Shown: positions 1 through 7,635 of the stretch, piece by piece | Layout: each line of letters opens with the position of its first letter | Numbering within the stretch: the first letter of the stretch is position 1 | DNA from: Phoronis ovalis | Taxonomy: Eukaryota; Phoronida; Phoronidae | Direction of reading: 5' to 3' | Length of the DNA: 10,374 bases | NCBI GenBank assembly: GCA_028565635.1 | Contig: JAOXYB010064478.1 | Location: 1 to 10,374 of the forward strand | Notes under the pieces: model-generated | Told to the model about the DNA's origin: nothing | Seen by the model: only the letters and a program-made list of their open reading frames with translations | Databases searched by the model: none | Position numbers and translations under genes: made by a program

Positions 1-1232
1 TATATATATCTTTTATTTCAAATTACGAAGTTTGCTTTTAGCGACGGAAATTTTATAGAAAATCTCAGAAAGTTGCATTGTAAGTTTTGTAGTTTTGTGT
101 ACCTATAAAAGTGAAGTACAAGTTCCATTGAACATCGTCGATACCAAATTCTTTTCACCATGTGAATGTACATTTTAGTGCGATTTTTATAAAACGTCTT
201 ATGTATCGTTTGCTTTTCACTTTCTTTGCTGTATAATTTGAATTTTTAACTTTTTTGCGCTAACCGCTAATTCACTGTATATTACGTGACGTATATATTC
301 ACCATAAAGACTTTTAATTTTAACGGAGCGAATGCGGTGTCCTGTTCTGTTTTGGGTAAAGATTTGTTTTTGTATCTTAAATTAGTGGAATACATGTAGA
401 GGCACTCCTTTGGAAGCAAGTTATCTTGAATAGTAGGCCAAAAATTAAATGGCTGTTCATTTGGAGAGTCACAAGGCTCTGCTGTGAAAATGTATAATTT
501 TAGCTGCTAGTTTTTATTTAATAGAACTTTTGAAAATTTTAATCTACAAGCCAATTAAAATTAGTCAGTTTTGAAATTCTAATAAAACGTTTAAAATGCA
601 GAATTTAGGTAATTGTTTATTATTATATTTTCTTGATCTGTCTACTTGGCTTCTTGAGTTTGAATAAAATGTGTGTTAACTTATACAAATATTTCCTTTA
701 ATTCCGTAATCGCAGTATGTATGTGTATTTACCGTGAATCAAACTTCCTGGAAAACAACACAGTTTAAAAACGAATTATAAATTTTAAAAACCAAAACCA
801 AGATACAAGTATTGTTGGTGAATAAAATCAATAAGAGCCAATCAAAAATATTATGATAGATGATGACCAGTGAATGTCCCTAGTTCTTCATACTCAAAAT
901 GTCGATCATCTATGTTTTACCTTGCAATAATGTATTATGCTGTTAGATGTCAACCTTTCATGGATGACCTTGTTTGGAAACTTTAGTTTCATGCTTCTGC
1001 TAATTGGTAAAGTGTATTAATAGACTACTGTAATCACCATCATACGTATTAATAATTTTTAAATTGCTTTGTTCTAAGTTTAAAGCACATTTTCTCTATT
1101 TTATTACGTTCCATTGAATAATTGTTTTGCTTTCAAATCTTGTAAATTTTGTGTAGTCTCTGTTACAACTATAATTTTGCCACGAAGAATTAAGTTTACA
1201 AACTTGTTTCTCCACAGTAACAAAAATATTCG
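1..1232. other. AT-rich non-coding flank
   Basis: No gene supported on either strand. Plus-strand AATAAA hexamers near 580 and 663 would fit the 3' UTR of a plus-strand gene ending to the left of the window, but nothing coding is visible to support that. A CRE-like TACGTGACGTA lies near 283-293 and is probably chance. Confidence 0.4.
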
Positions 1233-1406
1233 TTTACCATAGGGTGTAAATTTGTCCATATTTATTTACCACATGGTATATCATTTGCAAGTGAATTTTA
1301 CACAGGGTATCTATTTCGGGAGAGTTATTTACGACAGGGTATATTTTTCATGTTTTTGTCATTTACGACAGGGTATATTTTTGGTGATCTCTATTTACCA
1401 CAGGGT
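1233..1406 (+). repeat. Degenerate minisatellite, about 32-bp period, six copies
   Basis: A core close to ATTTAC-N-ACAGGGTATATTTTT recurs at about 1233, 1264, 1295, 1327, 1361 and 1393, at steps of 31-34 bp. The two central copies share ATTTACGACAGGGTATATTT exactly. The outer ones are more diverged. A 61-83 codon open frame over it is a by-product of the repeat and not a gene. It could be an internal array of a non-autonomous mobile element, together with the GC-richer block that follows. Confidence 0.8.
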
Positions 1407-1550
1407 CAGGGTTTTTACCCGTACCAACTTTTCTGTCAAGTCCCCCCTGGGGCTGGATCGTTTGGGCCTGAGACTGGTGGCTCCACCAAGTGCATGTAAA
1501 TAGCCTATTGCACCCCACTCCATAAGGCCGCCACTACCCTGATATTTTAT
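1407..1550. other. GC-rich block with small hairpin adjoining the minisatellite
   Basis: Markedly richer in C and G runs than its surroundings (CCCCCCTGGGGCTGG, GGGCCTGAG). It contains an inverted repeat TGGTGG-CT-CCACCA at 1475-1488. The abrupt change in composition next to a tandem array suggests the two belong to one inserted repeat element. No tRNA- or rRNA-like structure could be confirmed. Confidence 0.4.
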
Positions 1551-2217
1551 TCAGAAACATTCACAAGATATTTGTGTGAATTCATTGAATTACTCTTGAT
1601 GAGAGAACTAGTGGGTAACAAAAGTAAACATGATCTGTGGTCACGTGATCTGTGGTGTCTGTTTATTAATGTGCAGATAACTAACATAGATTGTATAGTG
1701 ATTATCCTTTATTCAATGAACAGTTGTTATGTTAATGAATTGAAAAAAGCTATGTAAACATTTTACTAAGAATCAATACATGTAACTGTGGTTATCTTAT
1801 TTCAAAATTAAAAGTCGCTTAACTCAGAAATAAAGAAAAAACAAATTGTTTGAATTATTTTATACGAACATTTTAAGACTGATTTTTGAAAGAGTATACA
1901 ATTTTATTACAATTACAATAATTAAGTGCTTTCTATAACAGATAAAGACGATATATACGGCAGATTAGTTTAATCAAATAAATTTTGTGTTGAGCGATAT
2001 TTACATTTACAAAATAGACGAAATTTGGAAACGTGCATTACTTGTAAAAAACAGCATATAGAAAAAAGTTAGCTGCTAATAGCATAGTCTTCCTATACCA
2101 TGCATTAATTTTTAGAAAAACAGTAAAATGCTTAGAAGCCAGCACTGTTTTACAATATCAAGTACATGTTCTAAATATTTAATATCTGTACTCTTTTATC
2201 ATTTACCATACTACAAA
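1551..2217. other. AT-rich non-coding stretch
   Basis: Between the repeat block and the candidate poly(A) signal of the CTHRC1-like locus. I searched the minus strand for a fourth X/A/B unit using the core motifs (NI, GxEC, GW, VEE) and saw none. Confidence 0.45.
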
Positions 2218-2223
2218 TTTATT
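2218..2223 (-). promoter_or_regulatory. Candidate polyadenylation signal (AATAAA) for the last unit
   Basis: This is the first canonical AATAAA hexamer on the minus strand downstream of the B3 terminal stop, giving a 3' UTR of roughly 250-270 nt if used. The hexamer is common by chance in such AT-rich DNA. By contrast I see no AATAAA or ATTAAA on the minus strand between the B1 stop and exon X2, which weakly favours a transcript that runs through all three units. Confidence 0.3.
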
Positions 2224-2468
2224 ACATAGAGCGATGAATTAAAATCGGAAAGCGTAAAGTACTTGCTTGTTTTAACTATTTGAAAATGTCATACTCTTAT
2301 TTTCCTGTCATCCTAAACTTTTTCTGCCTTTTCTACTAGGAAATCTGAATGGATCAACAGTGCATAGTTGAACTCTCTGATGATGATGAAAGGAAATGAA
2401 ACTGAAACTAAACAGGTCTATAAACTTTTTTGTAATAGGCACTGGCAGGGCCGTTCACAACAATTAAC

Positions 2469-2602
2469 TCAATTTTCATCGAAAAACGCTTCCTCCACGC
2501 GTATGCTAACAAGTGTATACCACCCAGAAAATGCATCTCCGGTATTAGATTCTCCGACACATTATTTACCGACATCAAACCAGATGTCATAATCACCATC
2601 GA
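2469..2602 (-). pseudogene. CTHRC1-like unit 3, exon B3 (last exon, extra TAA and deletion)
   Basis: Acceptor GAAAATATTTTCAG (the pyrimidine tract is short), entering in phase 1. It reads DGDYDIWFDVGK-stop-CVG (family VEG...VAIWVGTC). It then has NTGDAFSGWYTLVSIRVEE, in which the conserved Trp block (DASTGW) and VEE are well kept. About seven residues of the [10 protein letters not shown] loop are missing. An extra TAA codon (2564-2562) sits just before the conserved cysteine. The domain ends with DEN and TGA at 2471-2469, six residues past VEE as in B1. Past this TGA the frame continues cysteine-rich (CCERPCQC) for 16 residues to a TAG. I regard that tail as chance. Confidence 0.78.
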
Positions 2603-3141
2603 CTGAAAATAGTTAGAACAGCATATTAAAATTAGCTCGAAAGGATATATCCCGGGCTCCCACTTCCCACAGAAAATCATATTCTATTTTCACGTGTTTG
2701 TGGAAAACATTTCGGAGAAATATTATTAATCAGAGTGAGTGATAAAATACTTATAGGGATTTAAAATTTGAGAATTTACGTGCCGTTTTCAGGAAAATTA
2801 TCTGCATTGCGTATCCTTGTTATGAGTTCTTCGTAGCTGACTGTAGCTGATACATGCAGTTCGGCACAAGCGGGTATTAACAGTAGTATATATTAACAGA
2901 AAACCCATTATCCTTGCATGAAGCATTGCTTCACATATAATAAATGCGTCTTCACGATTCCAATTTAATATTCATGGACATCATAATTATCACCATTTCA
3001 AATCAATGCATAAAAAGATAATTAAAATCATATTCAGATGAGTAGTATGGTACGGTTATATTACTCTATGAGGAGCGATACCGAATCCTTTTTGTCGACA
3101 ATAGAGAATTACATCGGTAATTTACTTACTGATATGCTTAC
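2603..3141 (-). other. Intron A3-B3 (539 nt)
   Basis: Intron joining the last two exons in phase. It contains a short direct repeat (GTAGCTGACTGTAGCTGA near 2833-2850 on the plus strand) and no other recognisable feature. Confidence 0.5.
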
Positions 3142-3331
3142 TTATAGCAGGTCTGCCGTTATTGCGCTAGTGATTCTGGTATAACACAACTCCATCTATT
3201 GGCCCCGGGTTACTGCATTCTGCTCCGTCTATTGTGACATACCATCGACAACAATAGGACTTGCATATGAGATTACCTGCATATACTAATCGCAAAGCAC
3301 TGTAGTCAGAGAGTTTGTTACACGTAGTTTT
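3142..3331 (-). pseudogene. CTHRC1-like unit 3, exon A3 (single TAG)
   Basis: An exon of 190 nt, identical in length and phase to A1, with acceptor TTGATATTTACAG and donor GTAAGCAT. It is the clearest family match in the window: YSALRLVYAGNLICKSYCC, then RWYVTIDGAECSNPGPIDG, then VVLYQNH. The CTHRC1 signature is ALRVLFSGSL...[28 protein letters not shown]. Both cysteines of the CC pair and the GAEC cysteine are kept. One in-frame TAG at codon 55 (3169-3167) breaks it between YQNH and RNNGRPAI. Otherwise the frame is open to the donor, and it joins B3 in phase. Confidence 0.84.
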
Positions 3332-3842
3332 CTGTAAATATCAAAATCAAAAATATGTCAGCTCAAAAATATGTCGGGTTAATAGCATTTTAGTTAGTAC
3401 GCGATTACTTTGTATCTACCCAAAGCAGCATTCATGCTCAGGCTTTCAGGCATGGTAGCGTTCGTATGGCGGTGATGATTTTATAAAAAACGATTATACG
3501 TTTTAGATTAGAACAAAAAAAGTGGTTTTAGTGCAAACACTTGTTTTATTTACACGTTCTACACGATGTATTTGCTGCCTCTATTTTGCTCTCGATATAC
3601 GGAAAATACAGGAGCTCTTTTTTTCAATTATTCAGCACTGGGCCTTGGGGATACCTTTCCCTGGTGGTCTTAGGGAAGTTATTCCTTAATAATAAAAATA
3701 TTTTGGAAAAAAAATTGAAAAAAGCTTTGGAAAAAAAATTAAAAGGGTAATTAAAAAAATGATATCCCGCCTTTCCGCGTGATTGACCTTTAAATCTTTT
3801 ATCTACTACTTATTCTTCAATTTCCAGTGTAAAAGTACTTAC
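3332..3842 (-). other. Intron X3-A3 (511 nt), with A-rich repeat
   Basis: Intron within unit 3. On the plus strand it holds two near-identical copies of an A-rich 19-mer at 3702-3720 and 3726-3744. No coding block is recognised. Confidence 0.5.
3702..3744 (+). repeat. Two-copy A-rich tandem repeat (24-bp period)
   Basis: TTTGGAAAAAAAATTGAAA and TTTGGAAAAAAAATTAAAA lie 24 bp apart and differ at one base. This is typical low-complexity intronic sequence. Confidence 0.75.
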
Positions 3843-3943
3843 AAGAGTTCCAGTTGTAGCGTCTTCAGCGTGCCGTTCATTAAACCAATTAGGAACTTTT
3901 ATATTAAATACAGGGATTCTACGTAGGTCTCGGAGGTAGTCAA
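3843..3943 (-). CDS. CTHRC1-like unit 3, exon X3
   Basis: An open exon of 101 nt (2 nt + 33 codons), acceptor GGTTTTTTAG and consensus donor GTAAGTAC. It enters in phase 1 from B2 and leaves in phase 0 into A3. It reads RRIPVFNIKVPNWF. PVFNI falls at the same residue count from the exon start as PVLNI in X1, and NWF fits the N-[WY] strand seen in CTHRC1 (TPNY). The open frame continues upstream through the acceptor to 4085, which makes a longer 72-codon exon from another AG possible. I prefer the short form because its length, pyrimidine tract and alignment match X1 and X2. No disablement is seen here. Confidence 0.66.
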
Positions 3944-4447
3944 CTAAAAAACCATCCATGGTGTAAGATATATATGATAAAGTATGTTGTTTTTTACTAT
4001 ATAAAGATGTCGGAAATATCATATATATATCTTTTAATACAACCTTCCGGCTGATAAAACCTGCTGCTTCACAACGGACAAACAACTTTTCAAGTTTTTA
4101 AATTAAAGAAAAACTTCAAAATTAATAAACTCCAGTGGACAACAGTAACAAAGTGCACTCCCTAAAACTGATTAATCTCTGGTCAGGCAATTGACTATTC
4201 ACCAGACATTATTACATGCAGGTGATAAAGAAATTTTGTATTGAAAAACTACTGAAGAGTAAACTGTGTTCCATTTTGTACAAGAATCCTTTTTAGAGGA
4301 TGATTCGCGCAGCTACTTGAATTTGTTTTATCCACCGCGTAGCGAATACATTTACGCAATTCAGGCATGAAACTTCAAATCTTGCCATGCATGACACCAT
4401 AAAAAAAAACATAATACAAATACACAAAAGTGCACACAGTCACGTAC
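3944..4447 (-). other. Intron B2-X3 (504 nt)
   Basis: Separates unit 2 from unit 3. I looked for an EGF-like or leader exon, as before unit 1, and found none. The open frame of X3 spills into this intron up to 4085, without family resemblance. Confidence 0.5.
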
Positions 4448-4609
4448 CTGCGGAATATTTATGGTGTAGTCGTATTTCTTCAACAATAATTCTAGATGGA
4501 GTATTTCAACCTGACAAGGTGTCTGGGTTTGATGAAAGAACTTCACATTTTCCTACTTTGATGGCAATTCTTAGTTCACCAGCTGTTATGTTTTGGCATA
4601 TTCCTTCAA
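4448..4609 (-). pseudogene. CTHRC1-like unit 2, exon B2 (TGA at conserved Trp)
   Basis: An exon of 162 nt (2 nt + 53 codons + 1 nt), acceptor TCAATTTACAG, donor GTACGTG. It reads EGICQNITAGELRIAIKVGK from the split codon (family [20 protein letters not shown]). It then has NPDTLSG-stop-NTPSRIIVEE, where the family has GDASTGWNSVSRIIIEE. The single in-frame TGA (4508-4506) sits on the conserved Trp codon, so one G-to-A change explains it. Everything else in the domain is well kept. Past VEE the frame runs on to a donor in phase 1, which joins the next unit's X3 in phase. This exon therefore once led into another domain rather than ending the protein. Confidence 0.8.
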
Positions 4610-5365
4610 CTGTAAATTGAGTATGAATACAAACATTAGTTATGTAAAAACAGCAATTCACTGACGGTTTGCATATTGCCCGTATACACAGCGTTTGGAG
4701 TTAACTGTTCACATCACTTTCTTCCTTGATCATACAGTAGGTAATTGGATCATAAGTTAAAACACGAAGCCTCGCTTTTGATAATTACCAAGACCACATA
4801 AGACCCACCAATTATTACATTCACTCGTTTTCATACATGTATATGTGCATTCACCTACAAATCGTTTGTGTGGAACAAAATCATTTGACTCGCAACCTAG
4901 TTCTTCTATATATCACGGACAATTTACTGGAATTCTTAATTACCAAGTTCGTTGAACATCGACCTTCTATAGAAATGTTTCTCTTAAATTATCCATGCTA
5001 AACTAACTGGTGGTGCGTGTCCATCGAATTGGGTCCGTCGGTATAAAACTTAATAGATGATGGAAAAACGATTGTGAATGCTATATAGTGGATGTTACGA
5101 AGTCTTGTACAGTCGTGTACAAGTAATGTGTTGACCAAGATTTCGATAAATGTACTGGTCTGACACGGAGTACAGTCACATACAATTCATTATGTGGTTC
5201 TAAAGCACAGATGAAAAATTTGGATAATTATGAATTGTATATTAGTGACTTTTATTTTTGTTTAGCTACTGTTGACAAATTTAAAAAATCTGACTTACTA
5301 AGTATTTTTTACATGCTGCAAAAACAATTAATGCAGACAGAATTGTCACGTGGACACCGACTTAC
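4610..5365 (-). other. Intron A2-B2 (756 nt)
   Basis: The longest intron of the locus. It includes a perfect inverted repeat (5104-5123) and no recognisable coding block on either strand. Short ORFs here show no family resemblance. Confidence 0.5.
5104..5123. repeat. Short perfect inverted repeat in intron
   Basis: CTTGTAC and GTACAAG form perfect 7-bp arms around a 6-nt spacer (AGTCGT). It could fold as a hairpin in the transcript or be a chance palindrome. No flanking structure points to a mobile element. Confidence 0.6.
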
Positions 5366-5587
5366 ACGAGGCTGTTCTTCTTTCGTCATCATCATTCATT
5401 TGTAGTATAATCGAACATACCAATAAGACCTCGAATGCTATATGGATCTGAACATTTCTTCCCATTAATAGTAAAATACCGCACCGCACTCTCAAACCGC
5501 TCAATCACCGTCGCCTTTAACGCTTATCATTCCATACCACATCAATCTTAATGCGGTTTCTGAAGCTCTTTTCTTGTACATGAAAGA
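5366..5587 (-). pseudogene. CTHRC1-like unit 2, exon A2 (frameshifted)
   Basis: This is the counterpart of A1 and A3, but 222 nt instead of 190 nt and read in three frames. Frame one from the acceptor (GATGTTTTAG) gives KKRASETALRLMWYGMI, matching the ALRVLFSG strand, and stops at TGA 5503-5501. Frame two, from about 5481, gives RYFTINGKKCSDPYSIRG, a close match to the [13 protein letters not shown] core, and stops at a run of TGA codons at 5394-5386. A short piece in the third frame (RRTAS, 5381-5367) fits the NIHRTSS end just before donor GTAAGTC. The first break lies where TGAGCGGT and TGAGAGTGCGGT look like a local duplication (about 5502-5482). The second coincides with an ATGATGATG slippage run. 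Splice sites survive, but the reading frame does not. Confidence 0.72.
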
Positions 5588-6112
5588 CTAAAACATCATT
5601 GAAAACCTTGTAAAGATTCGAAACATTTGCAAAATGTTAGTTTTGTTTTTCTTGTAAAAGATAAACTATAATACAAAAAAATCTGGTCTCCCTCCAAAAG
5701 GAAGCATTTGCATACCTTGAACTCCTTTGATCTTTCGCCATTGGAGAGCCATTACAAGTTATCGTATAAAACTTACATTCTCGAAACTTTCCTATACTTC
5801 AGATTGAACAGTTATGAATAGAGGATAAGAACAGTTAAAGTGTGAATCTACAGACCTGCGTGTACGATTGGTTACGTACGATATGATATTGGAAAAGGGG
5901 GTGCAGTTGATGCGTACGAATATAAAAGAATTAAAGTTAGTAAGGATGGTGCATGTCAGATTCCTTATTACATGCATGTATTTTTATAGTAGATATATTA
6001 TCTTTAGAGTAGATTGATTGGTCAGTGAAACACTGTACTAATAAAAACTGATTATCCAGAGCCAGTTACTTGTTAGTTGCATCAGAAATAAATACCGTCG
6101 CTGTTAACTTAC
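5588..6112 (-). other. Intron X2-A2 (525 nt)
   Basis: Intron within unit 2 by position. I see no further CTHRC1 or EGF exon in it. A short fragment ending at a donor-like GTATGC (about 5716) was considered as an alternative X exon and rejected, because X2 at 6113-6207 fits much better. Confidence 0.5.
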
Positions 6113-6207
6113 AGTATAGGTTTGTTCGCCTGGTCGAAATGACATTTCTTTGCGAATAACGTGTTGATAGATATTAAACACGGATAGTGCGGGACAAACA
6201 GGATCAC
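6113..6207 (-). CDS. CTHRC1-like unit 2, exon X2
   Basis: An open exon of 95 nt (2 nt + 31 codons) with acceptor TGTTACTTGCAG and donor GTAAGTTAAC, entering in phase 1 and leaving in phase 0 exactly like X1 and X3. It reads DPVCPALSVFNIY near the start. The VFNI core aligns with PVLNI of X1 and PVFNI of X3. It carries one cysteine. Only 153 bp of intron separate it from the donor after B1, which leaves no room for an independent promoter and first exon. That suggests unit 2 was part of the same transcript as unit 1. No damage is visible in this exon. Confidence 0.66.
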
Positions 6208-6337
6208 CTGCAAGTAACATGTACGTGTGTAACAGATCAATGTACTTTTAACATGTAAATCTTTGTTTACAAAAACATTCATGGAATTTTAAGTGATATA
6301 ATCCCGATCCGTAGTTTCGATTTTTTTGTGCTTGATA

Positions 6338-6353
6338 GATGGATGGATGGATG
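6338..6353 (+). repeat. GGAT tetranucleotide microsatellite
   Basis: Four perfect GATG units form a short tetranucleotide repeat. It starts in the intron immediately past the donor that follows B1 and just overlaps the last base of that donor context. It may vary in length between individuals. No further role is visible. Confidence 0.85.
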
Positions 6354-6365
6354 TACTTACCTAAA

Positions 6366-6523
6366 TTACGTCCCATGCATGTCCGTTTCTTCCACATAAA
6401 GGTGCCCGAGGCTATTGTTGGACCCTATCACATAACTGTATGGGTAACTATGATTTGCACATGTACCTGTGTATAATTCAATTCGTACTATACCGGGCGG
6501 TATTCTTTCACATATTCCCTCAA
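6366..6523 (-). CDS. CTHRC1-like unit 1, exon B1 (C-terminal part, ends in TAA)
   Basis: Acceptor TTTTGCTGTGTAG, then an open frame of 51 residues and TAA at 6368-6366. It opens with EGICERIPPG after a split codon, which matches CTHRC1 [11 protein letters not shown]. It continues with ELYTGTC (family IWVGTC) and ends VEETDMHGT-stop (family IIEELPK-stop). The usual Trp-bearing block (STGWNSVSRI) has diverged to IGSNNSLGHL, so this open unit resembles the family less well at its end than the broken units do. A consensus donor GTAAGTAC (6360-6353) lies only 5 nt past the stop, abutting a GGAT microsatellite. The stop falls six residues after VEE, the same offset as in B3, which favours a real terminus. 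But B2 splices onward at about this place, so a single-base indel in B1 could also have created both the stop and the phase mismatch. Confidence 0.75.
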
Positions 6524-6885
6524 CTACACAGCAAAAAAAAAAGAAAAAAAATCATTAATTATGAAAAGGAAATGCAGCGCATTTAATTTTTCTTAGAGCT
6601 ACTAAAGACACATTGTTTATGATTGTTTATTATTTTACCAAGTAAACGGTTCGGTGTATCAGTATTTACAGTCGAAATTAAAAGTTCGTTTAGCATAAGA
6701 ATATTCTAGAAGTATGACTTAAGGTAACTAGGTTTGCAGTTAATAGATTGTTCCGTTGGTAATGTTCTTTATAACATAACATAATTTGGTGAGTAAAGCA
6801 ATGTTAGTATTACATAGTCATGTAGAATGAAAGGTCTGCCTGTGTAGGTACGCCATACATAACTACCCTCAAGCTTAATTCCTAC
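6524..6885 (-). other. Intron A1-B1 (362 nt)
   Basis: AT-rich intron between two open exons of unit 1. It contains an A-rich run at about 6533-6549 near the acceptor, seen on the plus strand as A10-G-A7. On the transcribed strand this is a long T tract, and so a strong polypyrimidine signal for the B1 acceptor. Nothing else is recognised. Confidence 0.55.
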
Positions 6886-7075
6886 TTCCATCTGTTCTGC
6901 GGAAATCCTTGGTTAAATGAGTGTAATGGATATACTCTACAGCATCAGGTGACGAACATTCTACTCCTTTGAAAGCAAAATAAAATCTTGTGCATCCGCT
7001 ACCACCACCACGCAATAACGAGCGCCATCTGACGCGAAGTCCTGTCCAATCGTGATGCTTGTTAAATAATTTCTC
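6886..7075 (-). CDS. CTHRC1-like unit 1, exon A1 (core of globular domain)
   Basis: An open exon of 190 nt (63 codons + 1 nt), acceptor TAATTCTGTAG and a weak donor GTAGGA. It enters in phase 0 and leaves in phase 1. Residues 12-17 (GLRVRW) and 28-40 (CTRFYFAFKGVEC) match the CTHRC1 core ALRVLFSG...[17 protein letters not shown] near the end corresponds to NIHRTSS, where the family has an exon junction. A3 has exactly the same length and phases. Relative to the family one of the paired cysteines before the YF strand is replaced (GSGCTRF instead of CCxRW). The part before that strand is glycine-rich (RGGGSG) from GGT repetition. No stop codon or frameshift is present, which makes unit 1 the only unit intact through this exon. 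Confidence 0.8.
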
Positions 7076-7254
7076 CTACAGAATTACCAAAATGTATCAG
7101 GTATGTGTTAGGTAAAAACATATCAGGTAATAATACAGAATGTAGTATTTTAATAAATCTGATTAGATGTACATCACTTAGTATTGCAAGAAAAAATAAC
7201 AGACTAAATGATCATGTGTCATTTTATTGTCTCATAAATGTAAATTTTTATTAC

Positions 7255-7361
7255 CGTTATTTTGATTGGCTGTGTCCCGACACCTTGCATGGGAAAGCTA
7301 TCGAGATTGTAGTACTTGATGTTTAACACAGGAAGTTCTTGACAGCTTTCTTCTGGTGTGG
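7255..7361 (-). CDS. CTHRC1-like unit 1, exon X1 (N-terminal edge of domain)
   Basis: An open exon of 107 nt (2 nt + 35 codons) with acceptor TTCACATTTGCAG and donor GTAATA. It enters in phase 1 and leaves in phase 0, joining EGF to A1 in frame. Key stretch: ELPVLNIKYYNL. X2 has SVFNIY and X3 has IPVFNIKVPNW at the corresponding place, each about ten residues from the exon start. By position it corresponds to the segment of CTHRC1 that carries the N-[WY]-x-x-C strand before the first conserved cysteine block. On its own it would not be recognisable. The call rests on alignment with X2 and X3, exact phase matching and its position before A1. Confidence 0.68.
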
Positions 7362-7635
7362 CTGCAAATGTGAATTAACTTACAACCTATACTGCGTTTA
7401 AAGTGATATATTTTAAAAGAGAAAACGGTAGGTGATTTTTTCTAATTTTATCATTTTGGAAAAGAATTTAGATAAGGAAATTATGAAGAAATTGAAATCA
7501 TCGATAAATGAGATATCAAACAAGTTGTTAAAATATAGATATGAATATTTTATCAAAAGTATCTTAATCTAACAGACCAGGCGATCGAACTGTAGTGGAT
7601 CCAATATCACATTAACTGTATAAAGGCATTGTCAC

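Noticed and set aside
1252-1503. 83-codon plus-strand open frame
   Set aside because: It lies over the minisatellite and the adjoining GC-rich block. Its composition follows the repeat period, and there is no domain resemblance.
1-2300. Possible fourth CTHRC1 unit or other minus-strand exons downstream of B3
   Set aside because: Searched by eye for the NI, GxEC, EGxC, GW and VEE cores with splice sites; none found.
2408-2680. 90-codon minus-strand open frame over the B3 region
   Set aside because: It is the wrong frame of exon B3. The family motifs (DAFSGW, VEE) are in the neighbouring frame entered from the acceptor at 2602.
3944-4085. Upstream extension of the X3 open frame (ATG at 4085)
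   Set aside because: No resemblance to X1, X2 or CTHRC1. A good acceptor at 3944 gives an exon that aligns in length with X1 and X2. The alternative longer exon stays possible but is less likely.
4361-4620. Open frames on both strands over exon B2 (61 and 77 codons)
   Set aside because: Both are shadows of B2. The frame with family motifs is the third one, which carries the TGA.
5716-5800. Fragment reading YDNL-stop-WLSNG before donor GTATGC, first taken as exon X2
   Set aside because: Has stops and no proper acceptor in the right phase. The open exon at 6113-6207 fits X2 in phase, length and motif.
5792-5977. 61-codon minus-strand open frame in the X2-A2 intron
   Set aside because: No resemblance to the X, A, B or EGF exons and no coherent splice context.
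7105-7326. 73-codon plus-strand open frame
   Set aside because: Antisense to exon X1 and its intron. No motif support.
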